A stretch of 41,046 nucleotides of DNA from Myxococcaceae bacterium (GCA_019694575.1 JAIBBR010000034.1:1-41046); one strand, 5' to 3'. Positions 7,291 to 16,243 are shown, counted from the first letter of the stretch. The notes: generated by a model from the letters alone, not told the origin. Translations and numbers: made by a program.

Positions 7291-9555
7291 ATGACTGAGC
7301 AGGCACCCGTTCAAGTCTTTGTGCGCAACGAAAAAGGCCATATTTGGGGCCCGCTCGAGCCTGGCACGGTTGAGTTGTTGATTGGCAATGGCACCATCGC
7401 CGGCCGGTTGCAGGTGTCGCTCGACGGAGAGCGATACGTCTTTCCTGGCCGGGTGCCGCACGTGCGACAGGCGTTTCCCCGCGACCAGTGGGGTGACGTC
7501 ATTGCTGAAGGCGATGACATTGCGACGGGTACCGCGACGCCGGGGCCCGCGGCAGCCGTGGCGCCCAATGCAGGAGCCGCTGCGAAACCTGCGGCCAGCA
7601 TGCCGATGGCGGGCCCTGGGGCAATGAAGAACGCGCAGGTGCGCAGGTCTCCCACGGACAGCGGTGTTCACCGTGCCATCGTCGACCGCAAGCCGCTCGA
7701 CTTGGGCACCAAGGTGCAGGCGCCTCCGCCCGCGGCTGACGCGCAGGTCATCAACATGAGTGGTGTGGCTGGGCCTCCCTCAGTCAGCTTGGGCTCGCTG
7801 GGTGGCGCTCAAGTCATCAACATGTCAGAGGCCAAAGCGCCCGTCGCGCTCGGCGATGAGCCTGAAGAGGTGCCTGACGCTGGTGACTTGTCGCAGCACT
7901 CGCCAGTGCGGCTCTATTATTTGGCAGCGTCGACCAACGCCACCGGCCTGCTCACGTTGGTGCTGCCCGACCGCACGCTCGATATTCACTTTCGCAAGGG
8001 CAACCCTGAATACGTGAATTCGTCACACCCAGGCGATGCGTTGGGCGCGTACCTGGTGGCGCAGCGCATGATTACCGAAGCGCAACTTGCGACGGCTTGG
8101 CAAAAAGCGTCGTCATTTGGAGGCGAGTTGACAGCGGCGCTTTTCGGCTTGGGGCTGCTCAACCCGGGCACCGCCGTGCAGCATTTGGTTCAGCACGCTT
8201 CGGGGCTGTTGTTTCAAGCGCTGGTGGCTGATCACGGCACCTTCAAATATGAGCGCAAAGACTTGCCGGCCGCCAAAGCGATGCCGCTGGGTAACCGGTG
8301 GAGCATTTTGTCCGACGCGGTGCGCCGCTTTCCCATTGCTGAGTTGAAGCGGCGTTTGGGCGACGCCATCGAGCTGCCAATCATGAAGGCCACTGGCCAA
8401 GTCGCGGTGAGCGATTTGCGGCTCACGGCGCAAGAGGCGAGGGCGCTCGCAGTCTTTGACGGGGCGCGCTCGGTGGCCCAGTTGCTCAAAGCGTTGCCGC
8501 AAGAAGCTGACCATCTGGTGCGCACGGCGTTCTTCTTGAAAGAAGTCGACGCGGTGTCGTTCGCGGCGATTCGGCCCCGGCCGCCATCTCCGAGCGGGTT
8601 GCATGCGGTGGTTGAGCCGGTGGTGCCTCCGCCGCCCGCGCCTCTGGGAGCTGTTCCGTTGGGCGATGACCCTGTGCCGACCCCTTCGTGGATGGCAGCG
8701 GTAAAGCTCGATGTGGCCAAGCCCGTTGCGAAATTGCCTACCCCGGTGCCGTCGATACCGCCGGTGAAAGCTGTTGCGCCGGCGGTCGCCCCGGCCAAAC
8801 CTGTCGCCGCGGCTGCTGCCAAACCGGCGCCGACTGCGAAGGCGGTGCCCAAGACCGCGACACCGCCTTTGCCCGTCGACTTGCAGGCCGAGCTGGCGAA
8901 CGTGGTGGCCTTCGTCATGAAGATGAACGAGCAGAACCACTTCGAGGTGCTGGGGTTGCAGCCCAACGCCGCGCCCAACGAAGTGAAGATGGCTTATTTC
9001 AAGCTCGCCAAGGTGTACCACCCCGACACCGTGCCACCTGGCGCGCCAGAGGGGCTGGGCAAGGCGAAAGCCGACGTGTTTGCCCGCATCGGTGAGGCCC
9101 ACCGGGTGCTGTCAGACGACAAACAGCGGGCTGAATACGTTGAAGCGCTCAAGGCCGGCAACGTGGGCGAGCAGGTTGACGTGGGCACATTGCTCGCTGC
9201 TGAAGAGAGCTTTCAAAAGGGCATGATTTTGGTGAAGTCGCGCAAGTTCCCAGAAGCGCTCAAATATTTAGACGAAGCGATTGCCGCCAACCCCGACGAG
9301 GGCGAGTACTACGCGTGGCGCGGGTACGCGCGCTTCTTTTTGAACGCCGACAAGAAGGTAGCCCAGGCCGAAGCACAGAAAGACATTCAGCAGTGCACCG
9401 CGCGCAACCCGAAGGTGGCGGCGGCGGCCTATTTCTTGGGCCATATTGCCAAGCTGGTGGGCGACAACACTGCCGCCAAGAATCATTTCAAGCACTGCTT
9501 AGAATTGAACCCTGAGCATCTTGATGCCCAGAGAGAAATGCGTTTGATGAAGTGA
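7291..9555 (+). CDS. GYF-like/DUF4388-like/J-domain/TPR multidomain protein
   Basis: A 754-residue cytoplasmic protein. Residues about 8-70 (KGHIWGPLEPGTVELLIGNG) resemble a GYF_2-type domain. A long Ala/Pro-rich linker follows. Residues about 206-300 (VRLYYLAASTNATGLLTLVL, HFRKGNPEYVNS) match the DUF4388/PATAN-like module common in deltaproteobacterial regulatory proteins. Residues about 549-620 form a J-domain with YHPD at about 576-579, the motif needed to stimulate DnaK ATPase. From about 636 to the end there are TPR-like repeats (EALKYLDEAIAANPDEGEYY; NHFKHCLELNPEHLDA). Such fusions are characteristic of myxobacteria. The likely role is a scaffold that recruits Hsp70 to protein complexes, but no partner can be named. 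ATG 7291 starts the conserved GYF-like part, with no strong Shine-Dalgarno sequence. Confidence 0.85.
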   Translation: MTEQAPVQVFVRNEKGHIWGPLEPGTVELLIGNGTIAGRLQVSLDGERYVFPGRVPHVRQAFPRDQWGDVIAEGDDIATGTATPGPAAAVAPNAGAAAKPAASMPMAGPGAMKNAQVRRSPTDSGVHRAIVDRKPLDLGTKVQAPPPAADAQVINMSGVAGPPSVSLGSLGGAQVINMSEAKAPVALGDEPEEVPDAGDLSQHSPVRLYYLAASTNATGLLTLVLPDRTLDIHFRKGNPEYVNSSHPGDALGAYLVAQRMITEAQLATAWQKASSFGGELTAALFGLGLLNPGTAVQHLVQHASGLLFQALVADHGTFKYERKDLPAAKAMPLGNRWSILSDAVRRFPIAELKRRLGDAIELPIMKATGQVAVSDLRLTAQEARALAVFDGARSVAQLLKALPQEADHLVRTAFFLKEVDAVSFAAIRPRPPSPSGLHAVVEPVVPPPPAPLGAVPLGDDPVPTPSWMAAVKLDVAKPVAKLPTPVPSIPPVKAVAPAVAPAKPVAAAAAKPAPTAKAVPKTATPPLPVDLQAELANVVAFVMKMNEQNHFEVLGLQPNAAPNEVKMAYFKLAKVYHPDTVPPGAPEGLGKAKADVFARIGEAHRVLSDDKQRAEYVEALKAGNVGEQVDVGTLLAAEESFQKGMILVKSRKFPEALKYLDEAIAANPDEGEYYAWRGYARFFLNADKKVAQAEAQKDIQQCTARNPKVAAAAYFLGHIAKLVGDNTAAKNHFKHCLELNPEHLDAQREMRLMK

Positions 9556-9576
9556 TGCAGTAAGAGGCCGCTGCAC

Positions 9577-9864
9577 ATGGCGCTCAGTGGAAAACAGCGG
9601 CGGGCTTTACGGGCCTTGGGTCATCACCTCGACGTGGTGGTGCAAGTGGGTCAGCAGGGTTTGACCGAGGGGGTGGTGAAGGCCACGGCCCAGGCATTGG
9701 CAGATCACGAGCTGGTGAAGGTGAAGTTTCCCGAGGGCCGTGAAGAGCGCGTTGAAATGGTGAAATCGCTCGCGACAGAGACGGGCTCTGAAGTGGCACA
9801 AACGTTGGGCAGAACGGCGCTTTTTTACAAGCGGCGGGCGAAGAAATCGAAGATCGCGATTTAG
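9577..9864 (+). CDS. yhbY: CRS1/YhbY-type RNA-binding protein
   Basis: A 95-residue protein with the complete YhbY/CRM fold: N-terminal LSGKQRRALRALGHHL, the GxxG-type loop VQVGQQGLTEGVVKAT, then ELVKVKFP and LGRTALFYKRR near the end. In E. coli YhbY associates with pre-50S ribosomal particles, so a role in ribosome assembly is likely. The length is normal for the family. ATG 9577 follows the stop of the J-domain gene by 21 nt; GAGG at 9564-9567 may act as its ribosome binding site, so the two genes may be cotranscribed. Confidence 0.92.
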   Translation: MALSGKQRRALRALGHHLDVVVQVGQQGLTEGVVKATAQALADHELVKVKFPEGREERVEMVKSLATETGSEVAQTLGRTALFYKRRAKKSKIAI

Positions 9865-9908
9865 GTGTCAGACTTTACATGTTGTCGTTCGGCTGGCGCT
9901 TCTGATGG

Positions 9909-11177
9909 TCAAGGTTGCACCGCGCGCAACGCCGTCGACACCGCTTCTGTCACCGTCACACTCAGCGACGGGGCGAAATATTGCCGGTTCGACTCGCCGC
10001 TTTTCGCCGACACCGCTGCCTCGGGCTCCAAGTACCCAAAGTAGCCATTGGTGAGTGAAATGCCGGCGGCTGACGGGGCGCTCGCGCCCAACGTCTGCGC
10101 GCTGGCTGCCGAGAGCTCGAACGGAGCCGACCACCACATCAGCTCGCCCAGCCGCAATGCCTGCACTTCGCCTTGAAACGAAGACGACAGACACATGAAA
10201 TTTTCAGCCGGCATGCGAAAGAATGCTCCCACCAACCGCGTGGCGTCGGGCCGTGGCAGCACGAAGCTCACCGTGCTCGCTTTAAGTGACACGTTTGAAA
10301 CGGGCGCCGAAAAGGTGATTGCCTTCATCAACCCGTTCAGCACGTCAGCAAATGCTTGCGGTGTCGTCGAACCACCCACCACCTTGGCGTTGCCTCCCGC
10401 GCTTTGCAGCACCAGGGTAATGCCTGCGCTCGAGGCCTGCGCCGTGGCGAAGAGCCCCGGGTAGTCAGGGTTGAGCAGCCCGTGATCTCTCGGCACCAAA
10501 GTCGGGTGCGCCGACAGCGCCACCAACTGCGCGATGGGCCCGTTGTCGTCTTGAAACCGCGTCACCCGAAAAGAAGTGTCGACGTGGTCGCCGCTCCGGG
10601 CGGCGACGTGGCCTTCGAGCGAGGCTTGCCCGCTCGAGACAGTGGCCGGGCGCAACGACTTGGCCGCCAGGCGCAGCGCCTGCACTGACGCGGTGACCCA
10701 CGCGTCGCGGTCGCGGTGGCGGTAGACGCCGGTGCCTGCCAGCTGTGCCATTGGCCGTGGGTCATAGCCGCCCATCGACGAATGGGTGTGGGTTGCACTC
10801 ACCCACACGCCATCGAGCTTGGCGTCATCGCGAATGGCTCGCGTCATTTCGTCAGTGACGAGCAGCGTGTCGAGCGTTACCCAACCGACACGCGCTTTAC
10901 CGGCTTGCACCACCAATGCCCGGGCCTGAAGCGAAATTTCGGCGCGGCTCGCCGTCGGCCGAAAAGGCCCATAGCCTGCCACCGTGACGGGAAAATCGGG
11001 CTGCAAGACAACTTGCGCCGCGCCTGCCGAGAGTGGGCCTTCTGCGCTCACCGTTGAAATGATTTTGGCAGCCTCGGGAGTGGGTACCCGGCACCAATTG
11101 ATTGACGCGAGCGCATAGGCGCCACCGCCGGCTAGCAAGACCGCCATCGCCAACGCTTTGAGGCGTGCCTTCACCAC
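9909..11177 (-). CDS. Neutral/alkaline ceramidase-like hydrolase, membrane-anchored or secreted
   Basis: A 422-residue protein read from GTG 11177. Residues 5-28 form a hydrophobic signal or anchor segment. The body resembles the N-terminal domain of neutral/alkaline non-lysosomal ceramidases: a GAAQVVLQPDFPVTVAGYG start, DTLLVTDEMTRAI, and the zinc-site-like SATHTHSSMGGYD (His130 and His132), then SAHPTLVPRDHGLLNPDYPG and LQSAGGNAKV. It is shorter than full ceramidases (600-700 residues) and lacks the C-terminal domain. Known members hydrolyse N-acyl sphingosine; many bacterial homologues have unknown substrates. It lies 48 nt downstream of the caspase gene on the same strand and could be the last gene of the sigma-factor operon, acting in the cell envelope. 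Confidence 0.8.
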   Translation of the reverse strand: MVKARLKALAMAVLLAGGGAYALASINWCRVPTPEAAKIISTVSAEGPLSAGAAQVVLQPDFPVTVAGYGPFRPTASRAEISLQARALVVQAGKARVGWVTLDTLLVTDEMTRAIRDDAKLDGVWVSATHTHSSMGGYDPRPMAQLAGTGVYRHRDRDAWVTASVQALRLAAKSLRPATVSSGQASLEGHVAARSGDHVDTSFRVTRFQDDNGPIAQLVALSAHPTLVPRDHGLLNPDYPGLFATAQASSAGITLVLQSAGGNAKVVGGSTTPQAFADVLNGLMKAITFSAPVSNVSLKASTVSFVLPRPDATRLVGAFFRMPAENFMCLSSSFQGEVQALRLGELMWWSAPFELSAASAQTLGASAPSAAGISLTNGYFGYLEPEAAVSAKSGESNRQYFAPSLSVTVTEAVSTALRAVQP

Positions 11178-11225
11178 GTGAAAAGGGCGTAGCGGTTTCT
11201 GCGCAGCATCGCAACAACGCGGCCC

Positions 11226-12815
11226 TTAGAAGCTCAACGCGGCGCCACCGGTTACCGTGGGCAGCCAGTACACCTGAAGCTTCGACTCGACGCTCAAGAA
11301 GGTAAATGGGCTTTCGGCATCGAGCGTCAAGCCCAGTGGCCCATACACCATGACGCGCAGAGTGGCCCGCGGGCTGACGCTGGCTCCCAACCCGGCAAGC
11401 AGCTCTGATTCAGCAGAGGCAGAAGGGCGATATTGCCAAAACAGTGAGGGCCCCGCTTCGGCGCCGACCCCCAACCACACCCGGCTCCACTGCCAGGCGA
11501 AGCGGTAGCCCGCGCGCAGTTGCCCGGTGCCTTCGCTGGCGCGCAGCCGCGTGTCTTGGGCGGTGCCGGCAAGCAGCGAGAAAGAAAAACCCGAACTGTC
11601 GGTAGGCTCGAAGCTGGCGCGGCCCATTACCTTCACGCCCACGCCGGTGAGCACACTGGGCATCACGCCAAAACCCAACGAAAAAACCGATTTCGAGGGC
11701 GATGTTGGCGAAGGTGAGCGCAGCTGCGTCTCGAGCCCGCCTCCTTTGGCCGCGGCGGCGATGGAGGTTGACGAAGAGAGCGGGGTGAGCTCAGACCACT
11801 TCACGGTGCGGCGTGCTTGGTCTACCAACGAGAAACGGGTGCCGAATGACTGGCCCCCTTTAATCACCCGCAGACCATACATGCCGGGCGCGAGCGCGAT
11901 TTCACGTTCAGGGCCGGCTCCGAGTTCGACCACCACCTGATCTCTGGTCAAATCGCTCACCAACGTGCGTTCGGCACCGCCGGGTAACACCAACGAGGCA
12001 GAGGGTCGCAGCAGCGAGGCCAACACCAATTCGCCCTGGCCCGAAAGCTTGTAATCGTACGAAGGGTGCTGCGCGCCGACCGGCATCATCGACGTGGCCG
12101 ACACGGTGCGATCATACGCGTAGCGGTATGCCTCGGCCAGGGTGACAAGCTTGTCTCCTGAAACGTCAGCCGCGCCGCGCAACCCTGAAATCAAGTTGTG
12201 GGTGAAGTAGCTGCCCATCACTTCACTCGACTCGAGCGCCGCCTCGTCGGCCGCGCTTGAGCTGATGAAGGCTTCGCCGCTCGCCACCAAGGCGTCGGTG
12301 AGTTTGATGGTGAACGGTTCTGCTGGGCGGCCGCCCTTTTCACGAAAGCCCGCGCCGCTCTTGCAGGCGTCGACAATCGCCACGCGCAAGTCAGCGCCGG
12401 TACCGGCCAGCATTGCTTTCAAGCGGGCGTAAGCCAGCTTGTCGTTGCCCATTTCAATCGACTCGCCGTCGCTGTGGCCCGAGAAATAGAAAAGCAGCAC
12501 CGAACGGGTGTCGATAGAACGCTCAAAAAAGGCGACGCGCTCTTTTGCTTCGGCAATCGCGCGCTCCAAGTCGCCCACCCGGCGGCCTTGCAACAGCATC
12601 ACGTCATCAGACGCTACGTCGCCCAGCTCAACCAGCACCCGGGCCATTTTACCGGCGTCGCTTTCGGCGAAACGCAAAGGAGGCATCGCGCCCGTGCCGG
12701 CGTTGTTGCCCACCACAATGGCGATGCGCTTCGACTCGGCCCCACTGGGCGTCGAGCCGAGCAGAGCGAAGCACAACGCCAGCGCCGCGGCGCCCCGAAC
12801 AGAGGCCGTACTCAT
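11226..12815 (-). CDS. Secreted caspase-family (C14) peptidase with beta-barrel-like C-terminus
   Basis: A 529-residue protein with a signal peptide (residues 1-26, ending near SGA). Residues about 29-260 are a caspase p20-type domain: RIAIVVGNNAG start, catalytic dyad His114 in YFSGHSDG and Cys151 in VDACKSGA, preceded by DLRVAIV. After a short beta-rich stretch (about 270-340) and a Ser/Thr linker comes a C-terminal region of about 170 residues with alternating hydrophobic and polar residues, ending in a terminal Phe (GGAALSF), as in outer-membrane beta-barrels recognised by the BAM complex. Prokaryotic caspases usually cut after Arg, Lys or Asp; the target is unknown. ATG 12815 overlaps the anti-sigma stop by 4 nt, so expression is tied to the sigma factor. 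Confidence 0.87.
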   Translation of the reverse strand: MSTASVRGAAALALCFALLGSTPSGAESKRIAIVVGNNAGTGAMPPLRFAESDAGKMARVLVELGDVASDDVMLLQGRRVGDLERAIAEAKERVAFFERSIDTRSVLLFYFSGHSDGESIEMGNDKLAYARLKAMLAGTGADLRVAIVDACKSGAGFREKGGRPAEPFTIKLTDALVASGEAFISSSAADEAALESSEVMGSYFTHNLISGLRGAADVSGDKLVTLAEAYRYAYDRTVSATSMMPVGAQHPSYDYKLSGQGELVLASLLRPSASLVLPGGAERTLVSDLTRDQVVVELGAGPEREIALAPGMYGLRVIKGGQSFGTRFSLVDQARRTVKWSELTPLSSSTSIAAAAKGGGLETQLRSPSPTSPSKSVFSLGFGVMPSVLTGVGVKVMGRASFEPTDSSGFSFSLLAGTAQDTRLRASEGTGQLRAGYRFAWQWSRVWLGVGAEAGPSLFWQYRPSASAESELLAGLGASVSPRATLRVMVYGPLGLTLDAESPFTFLSVESKLQVYWLPTVTGGAALSF

Positions 12816-13558
12816 AGCGACTCTTTCATCACCGGCAACAACAACACGTGCGCGTTTTCAACGCGAGGCGCGGTTGGGTTCGCGGTCAGTGCGTTCTTCA
12901 CGGTCTGTGCGGTGACCGGCGCCAAACTGAACACGGCGACCAGTGTTTCAGGCCCCACCGTGGCGTCGAGCTCGATGCTGCCCGGCACTTCACCGCGGCG
13001 AACCGCAGCGCTCTGCTGACCGCCATAGGGGTAGAACACGGTAAACACGCCGGCCGCGTCTTGCGAGGCGATCATCAAATAGTTGGCAGTGGCCGGGTCG
13101 ACCACGAAACGAATGCGGTCTTTCGGTTTGAGCGGAGTGCGCACGGTGACGGTAAATTGCCCGCCCGAGGGCCGCTGGGCCACCACGTCGAAGGTGGGTA
13201 CCGAAGGCCCCTTCACGCCTACGTAGGCGGGCGTGTCGGTGGCTTGAGGTGTCAACACCAGCGCCAACACGGCCACCCCAGCCAAACTCGCCGCGGGAAT
13301 GAGCAGCTTCCACTTTTGCGTCAGCTGCGTTGTCCACGGCACGGGCGCCAAGGTCGCTTCAATTTTGGGCAGGGTGCGCGGTAGCACAAATTGCTCGAAG
13401 CGCGCTTTGTCTTCTTGCAGTGTCTGCCACTCGGCTTGGCACTGGGAGCACGAATCGATATGGGCCCGGGCGCTGCGCGCTTGTGCAGGCTCGAGCGCCG
13501 CCAGTGAGAGCAGGTCGATGGTTTCACTCGACAAGTGCTTGGGAGTCGAGGGCGTCAT
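12812..13558 (-). CDS. Zinc-type anti-sigma factor with DUF4384-like periplasmic domain
   Basis: A 248-residue protein from ATG 13558, which overlaps the sigma factor stop by 4 nt; a longer frame without that coupling would overrun the sigma gene. The N-terminal cytoplasmic part carries the ZAS signature H-x3-C-x2-C (His33, Cys37, Cys40), used by anti-sigma domains to bind zinc and hold their ECF sigma factor. A single membrane segment covers about residues 84-103. The outer domain (LKPKDRIRFVVDPATANYLM, then GVFTVFYPYGG) resembles DUF4384, a beta domain often found near or fused to caspase-like proteins. The layout suggests that an envelope signal releases the sigma factor, possibly through the caspase encoded next. 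Confidence 0.86.
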   Translation of the reverse strand: MTPSTPKHLSSETIDLLSLAALEPAQARSARAHIDSCSQCQAEWQTLQEDKARFEQFVLPRTLPKIEATLAPVPWTTQLTQKWKLLIPAASLAGVAVLALVLTPQATDTPAYVGVKGPSVPTFDVVAQRPSGGQFTVTVRTPLKPKDRIRFVVDPATANYLMIASQDAAGVFTVFYPYGGQQSAAVRRGEVPGSIELDATVGPETLVAVFSLAPVTAQTVKNALTANPTAPRVENAHVLLLPVMKESL

Positions 13559-14067
13559 GGAGCCACGTCGCCCTCGCGCGCCAAATATTTTCGGCAGCGC
13601 TGTGAAAATTCGCCCAACCGGTTGATGACCGTACGCCGCGAAATGCCCAGCGTCTTGGCGACCTGCTCTTGCTCCAAACCGTCGACGTAATAGAGCACCG
13701 CCGGTGCACGCAGGTTTTCTGGAGCACGGGTAAGCAGCCGAAGGGCCAGGTTTTTGTCGATTAACTCGGGTTCGGGGTGCTCTGACGGCACTTCGGGCAA
13801 TTCGGCGGCGGGTTCGGCATGCCGGCCGCGGTCGCGAATCACATTGAGGCAGTAATTTGTCGAGACGCGGTAAATCCATGACAGGGCTTCGGCCTCGGGA
13901 GGTGCCGATTCGATGTGTTTCATCACCCGCATAAAAACCTCTTGGGTGGCGTCTTCTGCTAACGAGTCGTCTTTCAACAGCCGTCGGCACCGCGAATAAA
14001 TCGTGGGTCCGTACTTTCGATAGAGCGTCGTGATGCGCTCATGAGAAGTGACCCCCAGGCTCGGCAA
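13555..14067 (-). CDS. ECF-type RNA polymerase sigma factor
   Basis: A 170-residue group IV sigma factor. Region 2 includes LYRKYGPTIYSRCRRLLKD and the -10-binding DATQEVFMRVMKH helix, followed by WIYRVSTNYCLNVIRDR. Region 4 has the helix-turn-helix VLYYVDGLEQEQVAKTLGIS followed by RRTVINRL. The first usable start in the frame is TTG 14067, with GAAAGG about 9 nt upstream. It is the first gene of a coupled operon with its anti-sigma factor and a caspase. It probably activates its own operon; a candidate promoter lies upstream. Which other genes it controls cannot be read here. Confidence 0.93.
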   Translation of the reverse strand: MPSLGVTSHERITTLYRKYGPTIYSRCRRLLKDDSLAEDATQEVFMRVMKHIESAPPEAEALSWIYRVSTNYCLNVIRDRGRHAEPAAELPEVPSEHPEPELIDKNLALRLLTRAPENLRAPAVLYYVDGLEQEQVAKTLGISRRTVINRLGEFSQRCRKYLAREGDVAP

Positions 14068-14112
14068 GACGTGAAACCTTTCTATCGAAAGAATGAAAAA
14101 AGGCAGCGAGAT

Positions 14113-14136
14113 GACGCGGTAAGTAAGTGTCTTACA
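14113..14136 (-). promoter_or_regulatory. Candidate ECF promoter for the sigma/anti-sigma/caspase operon
   Basis: On the minus strand TGTAAG (14136-14131) is followed 14 nt later by CGTC (14116-14113), about 45 nt before the TTG start of the sigma factor. This resembles the TGTAAC/CGTC type of bipartite promoter used by several ECF groups. The match is by eye and the motif is short, so this is tentative. A GTAAG/CTTAC inverted repeat overlaps the same place. Confidence 0.28.
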
Positions 14137-14236
14137 GCACCTGGTGAGACGCGAGGGGCCCTGGCGTGGCCGTTCTCGTGGGCTGAAAAGAAAAGCCGTG
14201 ATGGATCGAATCGTTCTGCCGCGTTAGAGAACCCCT

Positions 14237-15592
14237 ATGTGCGGCGTTTTCGGCATTTTTGGCCATGAAGAAGCGTCGAATCTGACGTACCTGGGGCTGC
14301 ATGCGCTCCAACACCGCGGGCAAGAGTCAGCCGGCATTGTTTCGTCGAATGGGCAGGCGCTGAACCTGTTTCGCGACATGGGGCTGGTGGCCGACGTCTT
14401 CACCGCTGAAGTCATTTCGAAGCTCGAGGGCAAGAGCGCCATTGGGCATGTGCGCTATTCGACGGCGGGGGTAAGTAAGCTCAAAAATGCCCAGCCGTTC
14501 ATGGTCACCTATGCCGGTGGTCAGCTGGCGGTGGCGCACAACGGCAACTTGGTGAACAGCGACGCGCTGCGCAGGTCGCTCGAGCAATCGGGAGCGATTT
14601 TTCAGTCTGATTCTGACACCGAGGCGATCATTCACCTCATCGCGCGCTCGAAGCGCTCGACGTTGGAAGAGCGGGTGGTCGAAGCCCTGTCTCAAGTGCA
14701 GGGGGCTTACAGTCTGTTGTTTTTGAGCGAAAAGAAGCTCATCGGCGTGCGCGACCCGTTTGGTTTTCGCCCGCTGGTGTTGGGTAAGGCGAAGAGTGGT
14801 TACGTGCTGGCGTCTGAGACCACCGCGCTCGACTTGATTGAAGGCGAACTGGTTCGAGAAATCGACCCGGGCGAAATGGTCGTCATTGACGAAGACGGTG
14901 TGCACACCTCGCGGCCGTTCGCCGCTGTGCGCAAAGGCCGGTGCATTTTCGAGCAGGTCTATTTCGCGCGGTCAGATTCGACGTTGTTTGGTTTGTCGGT
15001 GTACGAGACGCGCAAAAAGCTCGGCATACAGCTCGCCAAAGAACAGCCTGCTGAAGCCGACTTGGTCATTGCGGTGCCCGATTCGGGCGTGGCCGCGGCG
15101 ATTGGTTACGCCCAGCAGTCGGGCATTCCCTACGACGTGGGTTTGATTCGCAGCCACTACGTAGGGCGCACATTCATCGAGCCGCAGCAGTCGATTCGGC
15201 ACTTCGGGGTGAAGTTGAAGTTGTCGGCGGTGCGGGCGACGTTGAAGGGCAAGCGGGTGGTGGTGGTTGACGACTCCATCGTGCGCGGTACGACGTCGCG
15301 GAAGATTGTGAAGATGTTGAAGGCCGCCGGAGCAATTGAGGTGCACTTGCGCATCTCGAGCCCGCCCATCACCTGGCCTTGTTACTACGGCATCGATACG
15401 CCTTCGCGTAAGGAGCTGATTGCCTCGTCGCATTCCATCGAGGAAATTGCCACGTACGTGACCGCCGACAGCTTGGCGTATTTGTCGCAAGAAGGCTTGG
15501 GCACGGCGGTGAATGACCCGAGCGCGGCGACTTTCTGCACCGCGTGTTTTTCGGGCCAGTATCTGACGCCGTTGGCGGTGGCGCCGCAGTAG
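14237..15592 (+). CDS. purF: Amidophosphoribosyltransferase, first committed step of purine synthesis
   Basis: A 451-residue cytoplasmic enzyme that transfers the amide nitrogen of glutamine to PRPP, giving 5-phosphoribosylamine. The frame begins MCGVFGIFG, so Cys2 becomes the N-terminal nucleophile of the glutaminase domain; [14 protein letters not shown] follows. The phosphoribosyltransferase domain has the PRPP motif [14 protein letters not shown] near residues 340-353. Cys236 (GRCIFEQ), Cys382 (CYYGID) and the FCTAC pair (Cys434, Cys437) match the ligands of the 4Fe-4S cluster of the Bacillus-type enzyme, so the oxygen-sensitive cluster form is expected. There is no propeptide, unlike B. 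subtilis PurF. It is transcribed divergently from the sigma factor, with about 170 nt between them. Confidence 0.97.
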   Translation: MCGVFGIFGHEEASNLTYLGLHALQHRGQESAGIVSSNGQALNLFRDMGLVADVFTAEVISKLEGKSAIGHVRYSTAGVSKLKNAQPFMVTYAGGQLAVAHNGNLVNSDALRRSLEQSGAIFQSDSDTEAIIHLIARSKRSTLEERVVEALSQVQGAYSLLFLSEKKLIGVRDPFGFRPLVLGKAKSGYVLASETTALDLIEGELVREIDPGEMVVIDEDGVHTSRPFAAVRKGRCIFEQVYFARSDSTLFGLSVYETRKKLGIQLAKEQPAEADLVIAVPDSGVAAAIGYAQQSGIPYDVGLIRSHYVGRTFIEPQQSIRHFGVKLKLSAVRATLKGKRVVVVDDSIVRGTTSRKIVKMLKAAGAIEVHLRISSPPITWPCYYGIDTPSRKELIASSHSIEEIATYVTADSLAYLSQEGLGTAVNDPSAATFCTACFSGQYLTPLAVAPQ

Positions 15593-15841
15593 AGGGCTCC
15601 GCATTGTGTTCCACTGCATGCGACGCTCGAGCAATTCGCCGCAGGTAACGAAGCGGTTCGCCAGCCCGGGGGTGATTCGGTATCGGAGCAGCTCGCGTCG
15701 GCCAGCCCCGCCGTGGCAAACAGCCAGGTGCGCTCGGCCAAGCTCGAAGTCGCGAAGGCTCTGTACTCCCTGGTCGGCAAGTGGGTTGTGCTCTTGGCGC
15801 TGTTTTTCGTTCTGTATCGCTGGTTCTTCCACGCTGCCTAA
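15593..15841 (+). CDS. Possible small tail-anchored protein in frame after purF (no standard start)
   Basis: Directly after the purF TAG the same reading frame stays open to TAA 15839-15841. The product looks like a real protein: a polar, Ala/Ser/Gln-rich stretch (LEQFAAGNEAVRQPGGDS), then KLEVAKALYSLVGKWVV and a membrane helix LLALFFVLYRWFFHAA at the very end, that is, a tail anchor. No ATG or TTG exists in this frame; a CTG (15614) or a late GTG (15713, giving 42 residues) are the only candidates. It could use an unusual start, be a remnant, or extend PurF by stop-codon readthrough. No homologue is recognised. Confidence 0.3.
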   Translation, partial: RAPHCVPLHATLEQFAAGNEAVRQPGGDSVSEQLASASPAVANSQVRSAKLEVAKALYSLVGKWVVLLALFFVLYRWFFHAA

Positions 15842-16243
15842 CGCCAAGGCCCGAAAGAAGAGAAGCCGTAGCTCGCGGTGCGTGCTGGTTTCGTACACCG
15901 GCGCCCACTTTCAGCACGCAGCTTTCCTCAACAGTCCGCCTTTCGACAGCTGACATCAACGAAGTCTCTCAAGCTCCATGCGTCGATGAGAGCACGGTGG
16001 CTGCCAAGAAACTGACGAGGCATTCAACCCGCTCTCGTCCCGTTGAAGCCAAGCTCGCGACCTTCACCGCCGCCGGTGCACGAATGTTTTTTGAGGCCCG
16101 TGCGCGGGGTTTGCTTTGAGGAGCCAAGCGGGGTCGTGATGCGCGGCTTGGGTGCCTTTTCGCACCTTTGCTCGGGCTGGCTGGTTCCCGTTCGCCGTTA
16201 AGAGCCAGGAAACGACTGAATAGCGCTTCGGTCGCGGCCAGGT
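15842..16243. other. Intergenic stretch without a recognised gene
   Basis: About 400 nt between the tail-anchored frame and the TetR regulator. Open frames exist on both strands but their translations are Arg/Ser/Pro-rich and lack any family resemblance, start context or signal. No tRNA fold, repeat array or mobile-element end was seen. Confidence 0.4.

Noticed and set aside
13559-13990. Upstream extension of the anti-sigma factor frame
   Set aside because: It runs through the sigma factor gene in another frame and is Arg-rich; the ATGA overlap at 13555-13558 marks the real start.
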